NCBI RefSeq assembly: GCF_947258575.1
Contig: NZ_CAMYIV010000010.1
Location: forward strand, 62,001 to 126,000
Length of the DNA: 64,000 bases
Direction: 5' to 3'
Origin: an uncultured Alcanivorax sp.
GTDB lineage: Bacteria; Pseudomonadota; Gammaproteobacteria; Pseudomonadales; Alcanivoracaceae
Shown in pieces: positions 55,302-64,000 of the stretch. The notes under the pieces are model-generated. The model saw nothing but the letters and a program-made list of their open reading frames with translations. It was not told the DNA's origin and ran no database searches. Numbering within the stretch: position 1 is the first letter of the stretch; each line of letters begins with the position of its first letter. The translations under genes were made by a program, and so were the position numbers.

Positions 55302-56402
55302 TCACAGCCGCATGGGCATGACCACATACAGGGCCGCTTTGCTCTCCGGGTCCAGCACCAGGGCGCTGCTGTTGCTGTCACCCATTTCCAGCTCCGCCTG
55401 AGTGCCGGCCATGGTGTTGAGCACATCCAGCAGGTAGCTCACGTTGAAGCCGATCTCCAGGGGCTGACCATTGAAATCCACGGATACTTCTTCTTCCGCT
55501 TCTTCCTGCTCCGGGTTGTTGGCTACGATACGCAGGCTGCCTTCAGACAGCTGCACCCGCACACCCCGGTATTTTTCATTGGACAGGATCGCCACCCGAG
55601 CCAGAGCCTGGCGCAGGGTTTCCCGGTCGGCGATGATGGTGCGCGAGCCTTCCTTGGGAATCACCCGGTCATACTCGGGGAACTTGCCATCGACCAACTT
55701 GGAGGTGAACGTAATCGCCCCCACCACAATACGGACATGATTGCGGCCCACGGTCAGGCGGGCATTTTCGCCAGCATCACCCAGGATGCGGGACAGCTCC
55801 ATCACCCCTTTACGCGGCAGGATCACCGACGCTTCTTCCACCGGCACATCCAGCTCCGCATCGCACAGGGCAAGGCGGTGACCATCGGTAGCCACGGCGC
55901 GCAGACGGCCTGGCTTGAGCTCGAACAACATGCCGTTGAGGTAATAGCGCACGTCCTGCTGGGCCATGGAAAACGCAGTACGATCGATCAGGCTGCGCAA
56001 CACGCCTGGCTGGATATCCAGACTGGAGCCGGCAGCATCTTCTTCCAGATTGGGAAACTCGGACGCGGGCAGGGTGGAGAGGGTGAAACGGCTGCGACCG
56101 GAACGAACCAGCATGCGCTCGCCATCCACCTCGAAACGGATGTCGGCTTCCGCCGGCAGGCTCTTGGCAATGTCCACCAGCTTGCGGGCCGGCACCGTGG
56201 TTTCCCCAGCCTGATGCTCCCCCTCCAGGGGCAGGCGAGCCACCAGCTCCAGCTCCAGATCGGTGCCTGTCATGGAAAGCTGACCATCTCCCACTTCCAG
56301 CAGGACATTGGACAGCACCGGCAAGGTTTGCCGTTTTTCCACCACTGCAGCCACCTGTTGCAGGGGCTTGAGCAGTTGTTCTCTATTGATTGAGAATTTC
56401 AT
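55302..56402 (-). CDS. dnaN: DNA polymerase III beta subunit (sliding clamp)
   Basis: DnaN encircles DNA and tethers polymerase III. The 366-residue protein has the three-domain clamp layout. It starts MKFSINREQLLKPLQQVAAV, has the central VATDGHRLALCDAEL motif and ends in the conserved VVMPMRL. It lies 95 bases after dnaA. Confidence 0.98.
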   Translation of the reverse strand: MKFSINREQLLKPLQQVAAVVEKRQTLPVLSNVLLEVGDGQLSMTGTDLELELVARLPLEGEHQAGETTVPARKLVDIAKSLPAEADIRFEVDGERMLVRSGRSRFTLSTLPASEFPNLEEDAAGSSLDIQPGVLRSLIDRTAFSMAQQDVRYYLNGMLFELKPGRLRAVATDGHRLALCDAELDVPVEEASVILPRKGVMELSRILGDAGENARLTVGRNHVRIVVGAITFTSKLVDGKFPEYDRVIPKEGSRTIIADRETLRQALARVAILSNEKYRGVRVQLSEGSLRIVANNPEQEEAEEEVSVDFNGQPLEIGFNVSYLLDVLNTMAGTQAELEMGDSNSSALVLDPESKAALYVVMPMRL

Positions 56403-56497
56403 CGCGCTTTCCCGTTCTGGTTATTTGGGCCAGAGGCTCCCGGGCCCTTCCTTTACATATGGATGCTCAGAACCGGCCACCAGGCCGGGCTTCCCCG

Positions 56498-57913
56498 TCA
56501 GGACGTCAACGTCCGTAACAGGCTCTGGTAATCTTCCTCGATTTCCGGATTGGATTCCCGCAGCTGCAATACCTTACGACAGGCATGCAACACGGTGGTG
56601 TGATCACGGCCACCAAAATTTTCACCGATCTCCGGCAGGCTGTGGCTGGTCAGTTCCTTGGACAACGCCATGGCCACCTGCCGCGGTCTCGCCACCGAAC
56701 GGGTCCGACGTGGAGAGAGCAGGTCATTGATCTTGATCTTGTAGTACTCGGCCACCACACGCTGAATATTGTCGATGCTGATTTGCCGCGCCTGCAGAGC
56801 AATCAGATCCTTCAGCGCTTCCTTGATCAGGCCGATATCGATCTGGGCACCGGTGAAACGCACATGAGCGATCACCCGGCGCAGCGCCCCCTCCAGTTCC
56901 CGTACATTAGAACGGATTCGTTGCGCAATAAAGAAGGCCGCGTCATTGGGCAGATCCACCTTGGCTTCTTCCGCCTTCTTTTTCAGGATCGCGACCCGGG
57001 TTTCCAGCTCCGGCGGTTCCATGGGCTGGGACAACCCCCAGCCGAACCGACTCTTGAGCCGCTCTTCGAGACCATCCACTTCCTTGGGAAACTTGTCGCA
57101 GGTAAGGATGATCTGCTGACCATTTTCCAGAAGGGCATTGAAGGTATGAAAGAACTCTTCCTGGGACTGCTCTTTGCCTGCAAAGAATTGAATATCATCA
57201 ATCAGTAGCGCATCTACCGAACGATAGAAGCGCTTGAACTCGTTGATGGTCTTGTTGCGCAGGGCAGAGATCATGTCCGCCACAAAACGCTCACTGTGCA
57301 GATAGACCACCTTGGCATTGGGGTTGCGTCGCAGCAACTCGTTGCCCACTGCGTGCATCAAGTGGGTCTTACCCAGGCCCACGCCCCCGTACAACAGCAG
57401 GGGGTTGTAGCCATGACTGGCCGGGTTCTCCGCCACCTGTTGGGCCGCTGCCGCCGCCATGCGATTGGACTTGCCTTCGACAAAGGTAGCAAAGGTGAAC
57501 CCGGTGTTGAGGTTGCTGCGATGTTTGCGGGCGCCTCCCAGCTCCGTAGGCTGCGGTTTGCTCTCTGCCAGCTCCGGTGTGCGCATATGACCAGAAGATG
57601 GCGTAGCGGGGCTGGCAGGGGCAGGGGATGACGACTGGGCAGACGGAGTGGGCATCCGGCTGGACCCCACCTCCAACCGTAACTGGGGCAGGGCGCCACT
57701 TTGCAGCTCGCCCAGCACCTCGCCGATACGGTCCATGTACTTGTCACGAACCCAGTCAACCACAAACCGATTGGGTGCAAACAGCGTCAGCTCGGCGCCA
57801 TCCGCAGATGCAGCCACCTGTAATGGCCGTATCCACATATTGTACTGCTGTGACGGCAACTCATCCTCGAGTCGAGTCAGGCAGCGTTGCCAGAGCTCTT
57901 CAGACACGCACAC
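56498..57913 (-). CDS. dnaA: Chromosomal replication initiator protein DnaA
   Basis: DnaA opens oriC. The 471-residue protein has domain I ([21 protein letters not shown]), a variable Pro/Ser-rich domain II (about residues 90-130), an AAA+ domain with Walker [17 protein letters not shown] and Walker [10 protein letters not shown], and the domain IV DNA-binding signature [15 protein letters not shown]. The start is an ATG at the usual place. It reads away from the oriC region. Confidence 0.98.
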   Translation of the reverse strand: MCVSEELWQRCLTRLEDELPSQQYNMWIRPLQVAASADGAELTLFAPNRFVVDWVRDKYMDRIGEVLGELQSGALPQLRLEVGSSRMPTPSAQSSSPAPASPATPSSGHMRTPELAESKPQPTELGGARKHRSNLNTGFTFATFVEGKSNRMAAAAAQQVAENPASHGYNPLLLYGGVGLGKTHLMHAVGNELLRRNPNAKVVYLHSERFVADMISALRNKTINEFKRFYRSVDALLIDDIQFFAGKEQSQEEFFHTFNALLENGQQIILTCDKFPKEVDGLEERLKSRFGWGLSQPMEPPELETRVAILKKKAEEAKVDLPNDAAFFIAQRIRSNVRELEGALRRVIAHVRFTGAQIDIGLIKEALKDLIALQARQISIDNIQRVVAEYYKIKINDLLSPRRTRSVARPRQVAMALSKELTSHSLPEIGENFGGRDHTTVLHACRKVLQLRESNPEIEEDYQSLLRTLTS

Positions 57914-58107
57914 GCCTTATTATCCTGGAACGATACCGTCCTTTCCTCTTCCACTGAGACGGGAAGAGGAAGAACACAGGGCCCGACCGCGACAGAAATC
58001 ACAGTCCAGCGGCACTCTTGAGCCCTGAATCGTCTTTTATGAACTGAATGAAAATTCGGTCAATGAACCGGAATCGAGCCCGTCATTCTACCCCCTCCGA
58101 GCGATAA

Positions 58108-58116
58108 CTATCCACA
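58108..58116 (+). promoter_or_regulatory. DnaA box, one mismatch
   Basis: CTATCCACA differs from TTATCCACA at the first base. Confidence 0.65.
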
Positions 58117-58146
58117 GGGCAGTCAGGATTTTTCCGGCTTTATTTC

Positions 58147-58155
58147 TGTGGATAA
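58147..58155 (-). promoter_or_regulatory. DnaA box, perfect
   Basis: TGTGGATAA on the plus strand is the complement of the consensus TTATCCACA. Confidence 0.85.
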
Positions 58156-58327
58156 CTAGGGCCATAACCCTGTGCGGGAATGCAGGTACAACCCGGTGGA
58201 CAATTGGAGGGACAACTTATACCCACATTTAATGACAGGTCGTCCCCCGCTCGTCCCCAGTACTTACACACAATGGTACGCAAGTTATCAACGACGCAAA
58301 CTAATGATATAAATAGCCTTTTCGCGC

Positions 58328-58336
58328 TTATCCACA
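58328..58336 (+). promoter_or_regulatory. DnaA box, perfect, next to the AT-rich tract
   Basis: TTATCCACA sits 14 bases before the AT-rich tract at 58351, the position expected for a box that feeds DnaA onto the unwinding element. Confidence 0.88.
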
Positions 58337-58350
58337 AAAAGTGCCTTCCC

Positions 58351-58405
58351 CTATAATAACTACTACTACTAAAAAACATTTAAATATTTAAGTTCTATTA
58401 ACAGT
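58351..58405. other. Putative DNA-unwinding element
   Basis: This is the most AT-rich stretch in the origin region and contains three-base TAC repeats like the DnaA-trio motifs described next to bacterial DnaA boxes. Assignment as the unwinding site is inferred from position and composition. Confidence 0.65.
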
Positions 58406-58442
58406 TCTCTCCAGCAGGTCTTGAACTTGTCTGAAAAGCCGA

Positions 58443-58471
58443 TTGACAGGGGATTTCGCTTTCCCTAGACT
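58443..58471 (+). promoter_or_regulatory. rpmH: Promoter of rpmH
   Basis: A consensus -35 (TTGACA, 58443-58448) and TAGACT (58466-58471) are spaced by 17 bases, 44 bases before the rpmH start. Confidence 0.75.
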
Positions 58472-58514
58472 TGCCGGCCTTCCAATTGCTGTCTCATTCC
58501 ATGGGGAAGACACC

Positions 58515-58649
58515 ATGAAACGCACATTTCAGCCCAGCGTACTCAAGCGCAAACGTGCCCACGGTTTCCGTGCTCGCATGGCGACCAAAAACGGTCGCAA
58601 AATCCTGGCCGCTCGTCGTGCCAAGGGTCGTAAGCGGTTGGCTGCCTGA
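58515..58649 (+). CDS. rpmH: 50S ribosomal protein L34
   Basis: The 44-residue protein [20 protein letters not shown]... is the standard bacterial L34, highly basic and ending in KRLAA. The ATG at 58515 gives exactly the family length. It is first in the rpmH-rnpA-yidC cluster beside the origin. Confidence 0.98.
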
Positions 58650-58687
58650 GCCAACCGTCTTACTCTGCCCTCCTGGCTGAGGTAACA

Positions 58688-59053
58688 GTGCCAACAACCC
58701 AGGCTTTTACCCGCCAGCACAGACTTCTCACCGGACCCCAATATCAGACCGTATTCGACCACTCCAAATGGAAAGTGGGCAATGCGGCGTTTCTGTTGTT
58801 GGCTTGTCCCAACCAGCAGGCTCTGCCCCGGTTGGGATTGGTGATTGGTCGCAAGCGTGCCAAACGTGCCGTCGACCGTGGCTGCGTCAAACGCAGAGCG
58901 CGGGAACAGTTCCGATTGCGGCAGGATCAGCTGGCAGGTCTGGACATTATTTTGCTGGTTCGAGGACGTGTGGATCATCCTGACCCGGCAGAAGTCACCG
59001 ACCAGCTTGGCAAGCTATTCGACAAGCTGCTTGCTAAGTGCGGGCAAGCTTGA
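58688..59053 (+). CDS. rnpA: Ribonuclease P protein component
   Basis: RnpA assists RNase P RNA in processing tRNA 5' ends. The 121-residue protein starts at a GTG and has LTGPQYQTVF, RLGLVIGRKRAKRAVDRGC and AGLDIILLVRGRV. The RNR signature that is normally RNRxKR reads RGCVKR here, so the central Asn and second Arg are replaced. The rest of the basic helix is kept. No yidD gene separates it from yidC. Confidence 0.95.
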   Translation: MPTTQAFTRQHRLLTGPQYQTVFDHSKWKVGNAAFLLLACPNQQALPRLGLVIGRKRAKRAVDRGCVKRRAREQFRLRQDQLAGLDIILLVRGRVDHPDPAEVTDQLGKLFDKLLAKCGQA

Positions 59054-59093
59054 GAAACTGCGGCCCGTTTTTCTCGCCACAGAATAGTCTGTT

Positions 59094-60830
59094 ATGGAAA
59101 TCCAGCGCGCCCTTGTAATCACCGGCATTGCCATCGTTTCCTACCTGATGATTCAGGCCTGGCAACAGGATTATGCCAACCCGACCCAGCCAGCCCCCGT
59201 TGAGGAGGTTGCGCAGAGCGCGCAAGGCAATGGCGACGGACTCGACCTGCCTTCCCCCCAGGCAGATGATGTGGATAACGGTATTCCCTCTGCACAGTCA
59301 GAGCGGGTTGATGCCCCTTCTGCCGAATCCACTGAAACTACAGCCCGCCAGGAACGCATTCGGGTCAATACCGATGTGTTGCGCGTGGAGATCGATCCTC
59401 AGGGCGGCGATATCGTTCGTCTGGCGCTGCCTGAGTTCCCCCATCATGTGGATACCCCGGACCAGCCCTTCGTGCTGCTCGAACAGGATGCAAGCCGCAC
59501 CTATGTGGCTCAGAGTGGCCTGATTGGCAAGAACGGCACAGATTCCAGCGCTGGCCGTCCACTATGGAGTGCTGCCCAGCAGAGCTACCAACTGGATGAC
59601 GGCACCCAGGAACTGAACGTGGATCTGACCTTGCGTCAGGACAATGGCGCCGAGCTGGTCAAGCGTTTCACCTTCGAACGCGGCAGCTACCTGGTACGTG
59701 TCAGCCATATTGTTCGTAACCAGGGCAGCAGCGAGTGGTCCGGTGCCTTGTATGGCCAGATCAAGCGTGATGGCAGCGAAGATCCTGGTCTGTCCAACAG
59801 TGGCTTTATCCCCATGCCCACCTATCTGGGTGGCGCCTACTGGGACAGCGAAAAGCCTTACAACAAACTCGATTTTGAAGACATGTCAGAAAACCCGCTG
59901 GACCTGACCGTCCAAGGCGGCTGGCTGGCCATGGCGCAGCACTATTTCGTGTCAGCCTGGGTGCCTGATGCCCAGCAAAAGAACCATTACTCCAGCGTTC
60001 ACCTGGAAAAACGCGGTCAGTACCTGCTTCGCTTTGTGTCCCCCACCATCAAGGTGGCGCCGGGCGAAGAGAAGGTGCTCTACGCCGAGTTCTATGCCGG
60101 GCCCAAGCAGCAGGACAAGCTGGAGGCGATTAGCCCCGGTCTGAATATGACTGTGGATTACGGTTGGTTGTGGTTTATCTCCCAGCCGATCTTCGCCCTG
60201 CTGGTATTCCTGCAAAGTGGTGAAGTGTCCGTGTTCGGCATGGATATCGACATTGGCATGGGCGTCGGTAACTGGGGTGTTGCCATTATCCTCCTCACGC
60301 TCATTATCAAGGCGATCTTCTTCAAGCTCAGTGCCACCAGCTATCGCTCCATGGCGAAAATGCGCAAGGTGGCGCCGGAAATGCAGCGCATCAAGGAGCA
60401 GAACAAGAACGACAAGCAGAAAGCGCAAATGGAAACCATGAAGTTGTTCCAGCGCGAAAAGATCAACCCGCTGGGTGGTTGTCTGCCCATGCTGGTTCAG
60501 ATGCCAGTGTTTATCGCTCTTTACTATGTGTTGCTGGAATCCGTGGAGCTGCGTCAGGCACCGTTCTTCCTGTGGATCAACGATCTGTCAGTAATGGATC
60601 CGTACTTCGTCCTGCCAATCCTGATGGGCGCCTCCATGTTCCTGCAGACCCGCCTCAATCCCACCCCGGCCGACCCCATGCAGGCCCAGGTGATGAAGTG
60701 GATGCCGGTGGTGTTCTCCGTATTCATGCTGTGGTTCCCGGCGGGTCTGGTGCTGTACTGGCTGACCAACAACATTCTCTCCATTGCCCAGCAGTGGGTG
60801 ATCACCCGCAAGATCGAAAACGAGGGATAA
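59094..60830 (+). CDS. yidC: Membrane protein insertase YidC
   Basis: YidC inserts proteins into the inner membrane. The 578-residue protein has the N-terminal anchor (ALVITGIAIVSYLMIQAW), a large periplasmic P1 domain (about residues 60-350) and five C-terminal hydrophobic segments. The latter contain GMGVGNWGVAIILLTLIIKA and LGGCLPMLVQMPVFIALYYV. It starts 40 bases after rnpA. Confidence 0.97.
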   Translation: MEIQRALVITGIAIVSYLMIQAWQQDYANPTQPAPVEEVAQSAQGNGDGLDLPSPQADDVDNGIPSAQSERVDAPSAESTETTARQERIRVNTDVLRVEIDPQGGDIVRLALPEFPHHVDTPDQPFVLLEQDASRTYVAQSGLIGKNGTDSSAGRPLWSAAQQSYQLDDGTQELNVDLTLRQDNGAELVKRFTFERGSYLVRVSHIVRNQGSSEWSGALYGQIKRDGSEDPGLSNSGFIPMPTYLGGAYWDSEKPYNKLDFEDMSENPLDLTVQGGWLAMAQHYFVSAWVPDAQQKNHYSSVHLEKRGQYLLRFVSPTIKVAPGEEKVLYAEFYAGPKQQDKLEAISPGLNMTVDYGWLWFISQPIFALLVFLQSGEVSVFGMDIDIGMGVGNWGVAIILLTLIIKAIFFKLSATSYRSMAKMRKVAPEMQRIKEQNKNDKQKAQMETMKLFQREKINPLGGCLPMLVQMPVFIALYYVLLESVELRQAPFFLWINDLSVMDPYFVLPILMGASMFLQTRLNPTPADPMQAQVMKWMPVVFSVFMLWFPAGLVLYWLTNNILSIAQQWVITRKIENEG

Positions 60831-60854
60831 CGGGCTCGCCCCGCTGTTCTTTGC

Positions 60855-60889
60855 AAACCGGCCGGGATTTCCCGGCCGGTTTTGTTTTA
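60855..60889 (+). terminator. Terminator of yidC
   Basis: AACCGGCCGGG pairs with CCCGGCCGGTT and is followed by TTGTTTTAT. It lies between yidC and mnmE. Confidence 0.88.
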
Positions 60890-60926
60890 TGCTGATGCTC
60901 CCGTTACGGCCTTCCAGAATCACTCC

Positions 60927-62309
60927 ATGTCGAATACTGCCCAGGACACCATTGTTGCGATTGCCACTGCGCCCGGCCGGGGTGGGGTTGGCGTGGTGCG
61001 TCTGTCAGGGCCTAACGCCGAAAACATCGCAGGCAACATTGTTGGTGGTCGCACACTGACGCCGCGAATGGCGCATTTCGCCAAATTCAGGGATGGCAAG
61101 GGCGACGTTATTGATGAAGGACTGGTGATTGCCTTTCCCGCCCCTCATTCCTTTACCGGCGAAGATGTGGTGGAGCTACAGGGCCACGGCGGCCCGGTGA
61201 TCCTGGATATGCTGGTGGCTGCCTGCATTGCCGCCGGCGCCCGCCAGGCCCGGGCCGGGGAGTTTTCCCAGCGGGCATTCCTTAACGACAAGATGGATCT
61301 GACCCAGGCCGAGGCCATTGCGGACCTGATTGACGCGGGCACCAGCGCCTCTGCGCGGGCTGCTCTGCATTCCCTTCAAGGGGTATTCTCTGACCAGGTG
61401 AATCGTCTGGTGGAGGCATTGATCGGATTGCGCATCTATGTAGAAGCAGCAATCGACTTCCCGGAGGAGGAGATCGACTTTCTTTCCGATGGCAAGGTGG
61501 CTGGCGATCTGCATGACGTGCGCGAGCAGTGCCTGCGGGTGCTGGAGGAGGCCAACCAGGGCCGCCTGGTCCGGGAAGGCATGACCCTGGTGATCGCCGG
61601 CAAACCCAACGCCGGCAAGTCTTCCCTGATGAATGCCCTGGCCGGTTTCGATGCTGCCATCGTCACGGATATCGCCGGCACCACCCGGGATGTGCTGCGC
61701 GAATCTATCCAGCTCGATGGCATGCCGCTTAACCTGATCGACACCGCCGGCCTGCGTGACAGCGCTGACGTGGTGGAGCAGGAAGGGATTCGCCGCGCCT
61801 ACGCGGAAATGAGAAAAGCGGACCGTTTGCTGGTCATGGTGGATTCCCGCGAGGGTGAAGTTAATCCACAAGATATCCACAGCTTGCTGCCGCAGAGTCA
61901 GCAACAACTGGAGAATCTGGATCTGCCGGTTACCGTGGTGCTCAACAAGGCCGATTTGTCCGGCATGGCCACCGGCCCCCGTGATGACGGCAGCTTCGTG
62001 ATCTCTGCCACCACCGCTGAAGGGCTCTCTGATCTGCGCGATCACCTGAAAGACGCTGCGGGGTTTAAAGGGATGGGCCAGGGCGAAGGGCAGAGCCGCT
62101 TCTCCGCCCGCCGCCGCCACATCACTGCCCTGGAGCAGGCCCTGGCCGCCCTGGACAAGGGCGAGCAGCAATTGCACGGTCACGCTGCTGGCGAATTGCT
62201 GGCAGAAGACCTGCGCGCCGCCCAGAAAGCCCTGGAAGAAATCACCGGTGCCTTTACTGCCGATGATCTGCTGGGGCGTATTTTTTCCTCCTTCTGTATT
62301 GGTAAATAA
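60927..62309 (+). CDS. mnmE: tRNA modification GTPase MnmE
   Basis: MnmE, with MnmG, modifies the wobble uridine of certain tRNAs. The 460-residue protein has the N-terminal folate-binding domain ([21 protein letters not shown]), the G1 motif [15 protein letters not shown]3 DTAGLRD and NKAD, and ends with the catalytic FCIGK. The ATG at 60927 is chosen over 60882 because the upstream codons overlap the yidC terminator. mnmG does not follow directly. Confidence 0.96.
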   Translation: MSNTAQDTIVAIATAPGRGGVGVVRLSGPNAENIAGNIVGGRTLTPRMAHFAKFRDGKGDVIDEGLVIAFPAPHSFTGEDVVELQGHGGPVILDMLVAACIAAGARQARAGEFSQRAFLNDKMDLTQAEAIADLIDAGTSASARAALHSLQGVFSDQVNRLVEALIGLRIYVEAAIDFPEEEIDFLSDGKVAGDLHDVREQCLRVLEEANQGRLVREGMTLVIAGKPNAGKSSLMNALAGFDAAIVTDIAGTTRDVLRESIQLDGMPLNLIDTAGLRDSADVVEQEGIRRAYAEMRKADRLLVMVDSREGEVNPQDIHSLLPQSQQQLENLDLPVTVVLNKADLSGMATGPRDDGSFVISATTAEGLSDLRDHLKDAAGFKGMGQGEGQSRFSARRRHITALEQALAALDKGEQQLHGHAAGELLAEDLRAAQKALEEITGAFTADDLLGRIFSSFCIGK

Positions 62310-62589
62310 AAGAGCGCTATCTCTGCCATGGAGTCAGGCGCAGTGCTCTCCGCCTACAATAGTTACCCACAGCCTTTCTGGTTGACCCAATATCCTCCAT
62401 TTCTGACCAAACCGCTCATCGCATAAAAAAGCGGCGAAGCCCTTTCAAATCAAAAGCCTACCTGTACGGTAAACACATTGTTTTATTTTGAGCATTGAGT
62501 TGCATATTGGTTGCGTTAGTTTCGTATGACCGAGCAGTCACAAAAATGAATGGCTGTACATAAAACAATAACAACGCAATGAGGTGAGC
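62310..62589. other. Intergenic region between mnmE and the surface-protein gene
   Basis: No gene is evident in these 280 bases. They are more AT-rich than the flanks and contain TTGTTTTAT at about 62478 and its complement ATAAAACAA at about 62562, a possible weak dyad before the next gene. Confidence 0.5.
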
Positions 62590-64000
62590 ATGCTCACCAG
62601 ACTCAATGACAGAACCTGCATCAGGTTATCCCGTGTTTTGATGGTTGTGCTCGCGGCTGCCCCGATGCCAGGGATGTCTGCACTGCAATCCCTGGATGAA
62701 GAAAGCCTGTCTCAGGTGACCGGCACCGGGCTGGCTATCGGCTTTGAGGATTTCCGCTGGCTGATCAAGCCCACCAGTTATTTCGAGCAGGTGGGGTCAG
62801 ATCCGGTAGGCAGCACCACGCTGCAACGGGGGGATCTGCGCTGGTATGGCGTGAACATTTCCGGTGCGGGTACCGGTGGATTTCACTGGGATGAAACTGG
62901 CGGCAATTTCGGCACGTCCTGTGATGCCTCAAGCCTCGGCTGCCCCAGAGGAGGGTTAATCAGTGACTTTGCACCCCATGATAACCCTTACCTGTTACGC
63001 GCATTTTCACCCAGGGGAGTCAGCTACGATGGCAACGTCCTCAACAGTGATCCCAATAACCCGGACAGCACCATCTATGAATATCTGGCGCCCAGTGCCC
63101 AGCCGGATTACACCTTTTCCTTCTGGGGAGAACTGGAAGTAGGTCGCTCCGGCAATAATGACAACCTGGCCGTGGGTACCGGGGATTTGTTGAAAACCCA
63201 GACCATCATTCGCGGTAATGCGGCCAATTCAGCCTTCCGTCTTTTCCAGTTTACCCAACCGGGTAACGAAACCTTCGCCATCCTTTACCACAGTCGCCTG
63301 CAGGGAGACTTCCGGTTTTCTGCGGCACAGCATGATGGTCCGGGCGCTAGCGATGTGGTGGGGCAACCGGTCAGGTTTGATGCCCTTGAAGGTCTGCATT
63401 TCAAAAATGTGGATGCCTATGTTCCGCTGGGACAGCTTTACTATCAGGCGCTGACCCTGGATACGGTGCCGTCCCAGGATGGGAATTTCATTCTGGAAAT
63501 TCCCCGTCTTCCCGATGTTCCTACCCATACAGCGGTTCATGATCATTTCTATTCTCTGGCAGTACCGGACAGTGCCGATGCCGGCTATATCACTGCCCGG
63601 GCAGCGTTATTGAGCAATACGCCTGGCGCAACGCCTTCTCATGCGGTGGATGATTCGTATTTTGTCACCCATGGCTATTCACGTTGGGGAGACTGGTATC
63701 CCTGTCGAGGGGTTGGATGTCCACCGATATCGACAACGGTTACTCCCAATCGCAATGCCTATAACGACACCGATGACGGCATCTTCTTTCGCAAGTGTGA
63801 AAGCTGTGATGACTTCGATGCGTTCGCTTACATGATCACGGCGGTGGATGTTCGGCCTGGACAGGATCAGTACTCCTGCCCGGGGGGAAGTAATTGTGGT
63901 GATTATGCCCCGCGTGGAGGCACCGGAAGTGTTGCGGATCGCTACTATCGTCAGGCGGTTAATTGTACCGCCAATAACGGGAGTGATTACCAGTGTGGCT
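62590..64000 (+). CDS. Large secreted or surface protein of unknown function, 5' part
   Basis: An uninterrupted frame of 470 codons runs from the ATG at 62590, with GAGGTGAG as ribosome binding site, to the window edge. The N-terminus has a signal peptide (LMVVLAAAPMPGMSA), followed by LQSLDEESLSQVTGTGLAIG, a pattern also seen at the start of secreted proteins in Acinetobacter and Pseudomonas. The visible mature part is rich in Gly, Asp, Asn and aromatic residues with several Cys pairs (for example CRGVGCPP), suggesting an extracellular beta-rich protein. It is not mnmG, which often follows mnmE. The stop is outside the window. Confidence 0.75.
   Translation, partial: MLTRLNDRTCIRLSRVLMVVLAAAPMPGMSALQSLDEESLSQVTGTGLAIGFEDFRWLIKPTSYFEQVGSDPVGSTTLQRGDLRWYGVNISGAGTGGFHWDETGGNFGTSCDASSLGCPRGGLISDFAPHDNPYLLRAFSPRGVSYDGNVLNSDPNNPDSTIYEYLAPSAQPDYTFSFWGELEVGRSGNNDNLAVGTGDLLKTQTIIRGNAANSAFRLFQFTQPGNETFAILYHSRLQGDFRFSAAQHDGPGASDVVGQPVRFDALEGLHFKNVDAYVPLGQLYYQALTLDTVPSQDGNFILEIPRLPDVPTHTAVHDHFYSLAVPDSADAGYITARAALLSNTPGATPSHAVDDSYFVTHGYSRWGDWYPCRGVGCPPISTTVTPNRNAYNDTDDGIFFRKCESCDDFDAFAYMITAVDVRPGQDQYSCPGGSNCGDYAPRGGTGSVADRYYRQAVNCTANNGSDYQCG

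Larger units (their letters stand above)
57914..58514. other. oriC region between dnaA and rpmH
   Basis: No gene is present in these 601 bases. They hold clear DnaA boxes at 58147-58155 (minus strand) and 58328-58336 (plus strand), both TTATCCACA. Near matches lie at 58108-58116 (CTATCCACA), 58264-58272 and 58285-58293. An AT-rich tract at 58351-58405, containing TACTACTACTACT and AACATTTAAATATTTAAG, fits a DNA-unwinding element. The gene order around it is the conserved gammaproteobacterial origin context. Confidence 0.85.

Noticed and set aside
58140-58379. Small minus-strand frame inside the oriC region
   Set aside because: It overlaps the DnaA boxes and AT-rich tract and has no recognisable protein features.

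Overview
The window looks like the replication-origin side of a gammaproteobacterial chromosome, most likely Alcanivorax or a close relative. The basis is moderately high GC, the rpmH-oriC-dnaA-dnaN-recF-gyrB order, a GMC alcohol oxidase / coniferyl-type aldehyde dehydrogenase cluster, and abundant GTAGGAGC-headed REP elements. The genus is inferred from gene content only; no 16S gene is present. No rRNA, tRNA, CRISPR array, complete insertion sequence or prophage was recognised.

Layout. 1-6.6 kb: a partial hypothetical gene, then a TetR regulator divergent from an aldehyde dehydrogenase, a Tat-lipoprotein and a GMC oxidoreductase (probable alcohol-to-acid oxidation module), then a RIO-type kinase. 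6.6-14.1 kb: membrane and DUF4334 proteins, a MerR/epimerase pair, coaD, ggt with a small lipoprotein, a nitronate-monooxygenase-type enzyme and an SRPBCC protein. 14.2-20.3 kb: a TonB siderophore receptor and a PepSY reductase-like protein, each with a Fur-like box, flanking a CPA2 antiporter and an HPP protein. 20.4-24.6 kb: a DCC protein and a four-gene outer-membrane lipoprotein operon (COG3014, YcfL, LpoB, CsgG-like). 24.7-28.2 kb: serA divergent from a D-2-hydroxyglutarate-dehydrogenase-like flavoprotein and an FAH-fold hydrolase. 28.3-45.7 kb: mainly single genes, including a histone-deacetylase-like protein, bacteriohemerythrin, an OsmC-YcaO fusion, ArfB, an SPFH protein, DUF445, an MFS-acyltransferase fusion, a YiaA/PspA envelope-stress pair, and tag with a WYL regulator. 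45.9-50.9 kb: glyQ-glyS, gmhB-plsC and an H-NS-family protein. 51.5-62.3 kb: gyrB-recF-dnaN-dnaA, oriC, rpmH-rnpA-yidC and mnmE. 62.6 kb to the end: the 5' part of a large predicted surface protein.

Genes around the origin read away from oriC on both sides. Two perfect parS-type palindromes lie inside recF, so recF carries both coding and chromosome-segregation information. Intergenic space is rich in palindromic repeats of several families: REP pairs with GTAGGAGC heads, CACAGAGGGCACAGAG repeats, an AAGTTGAAAGTT repeat, and one perfect 32-bp inverted repeat overlapping a stop codon. No single system is clearly new. The strongest candidates for follow-up are the COG3014/YcfL/LpoB/CsgG-like operon, the OsmC-YcaO fusion, the MFS-PlsC fusion, the Tat-lipoprotein/GMC/ALDH module, and the changed RnpA signature together with the missing yidD.
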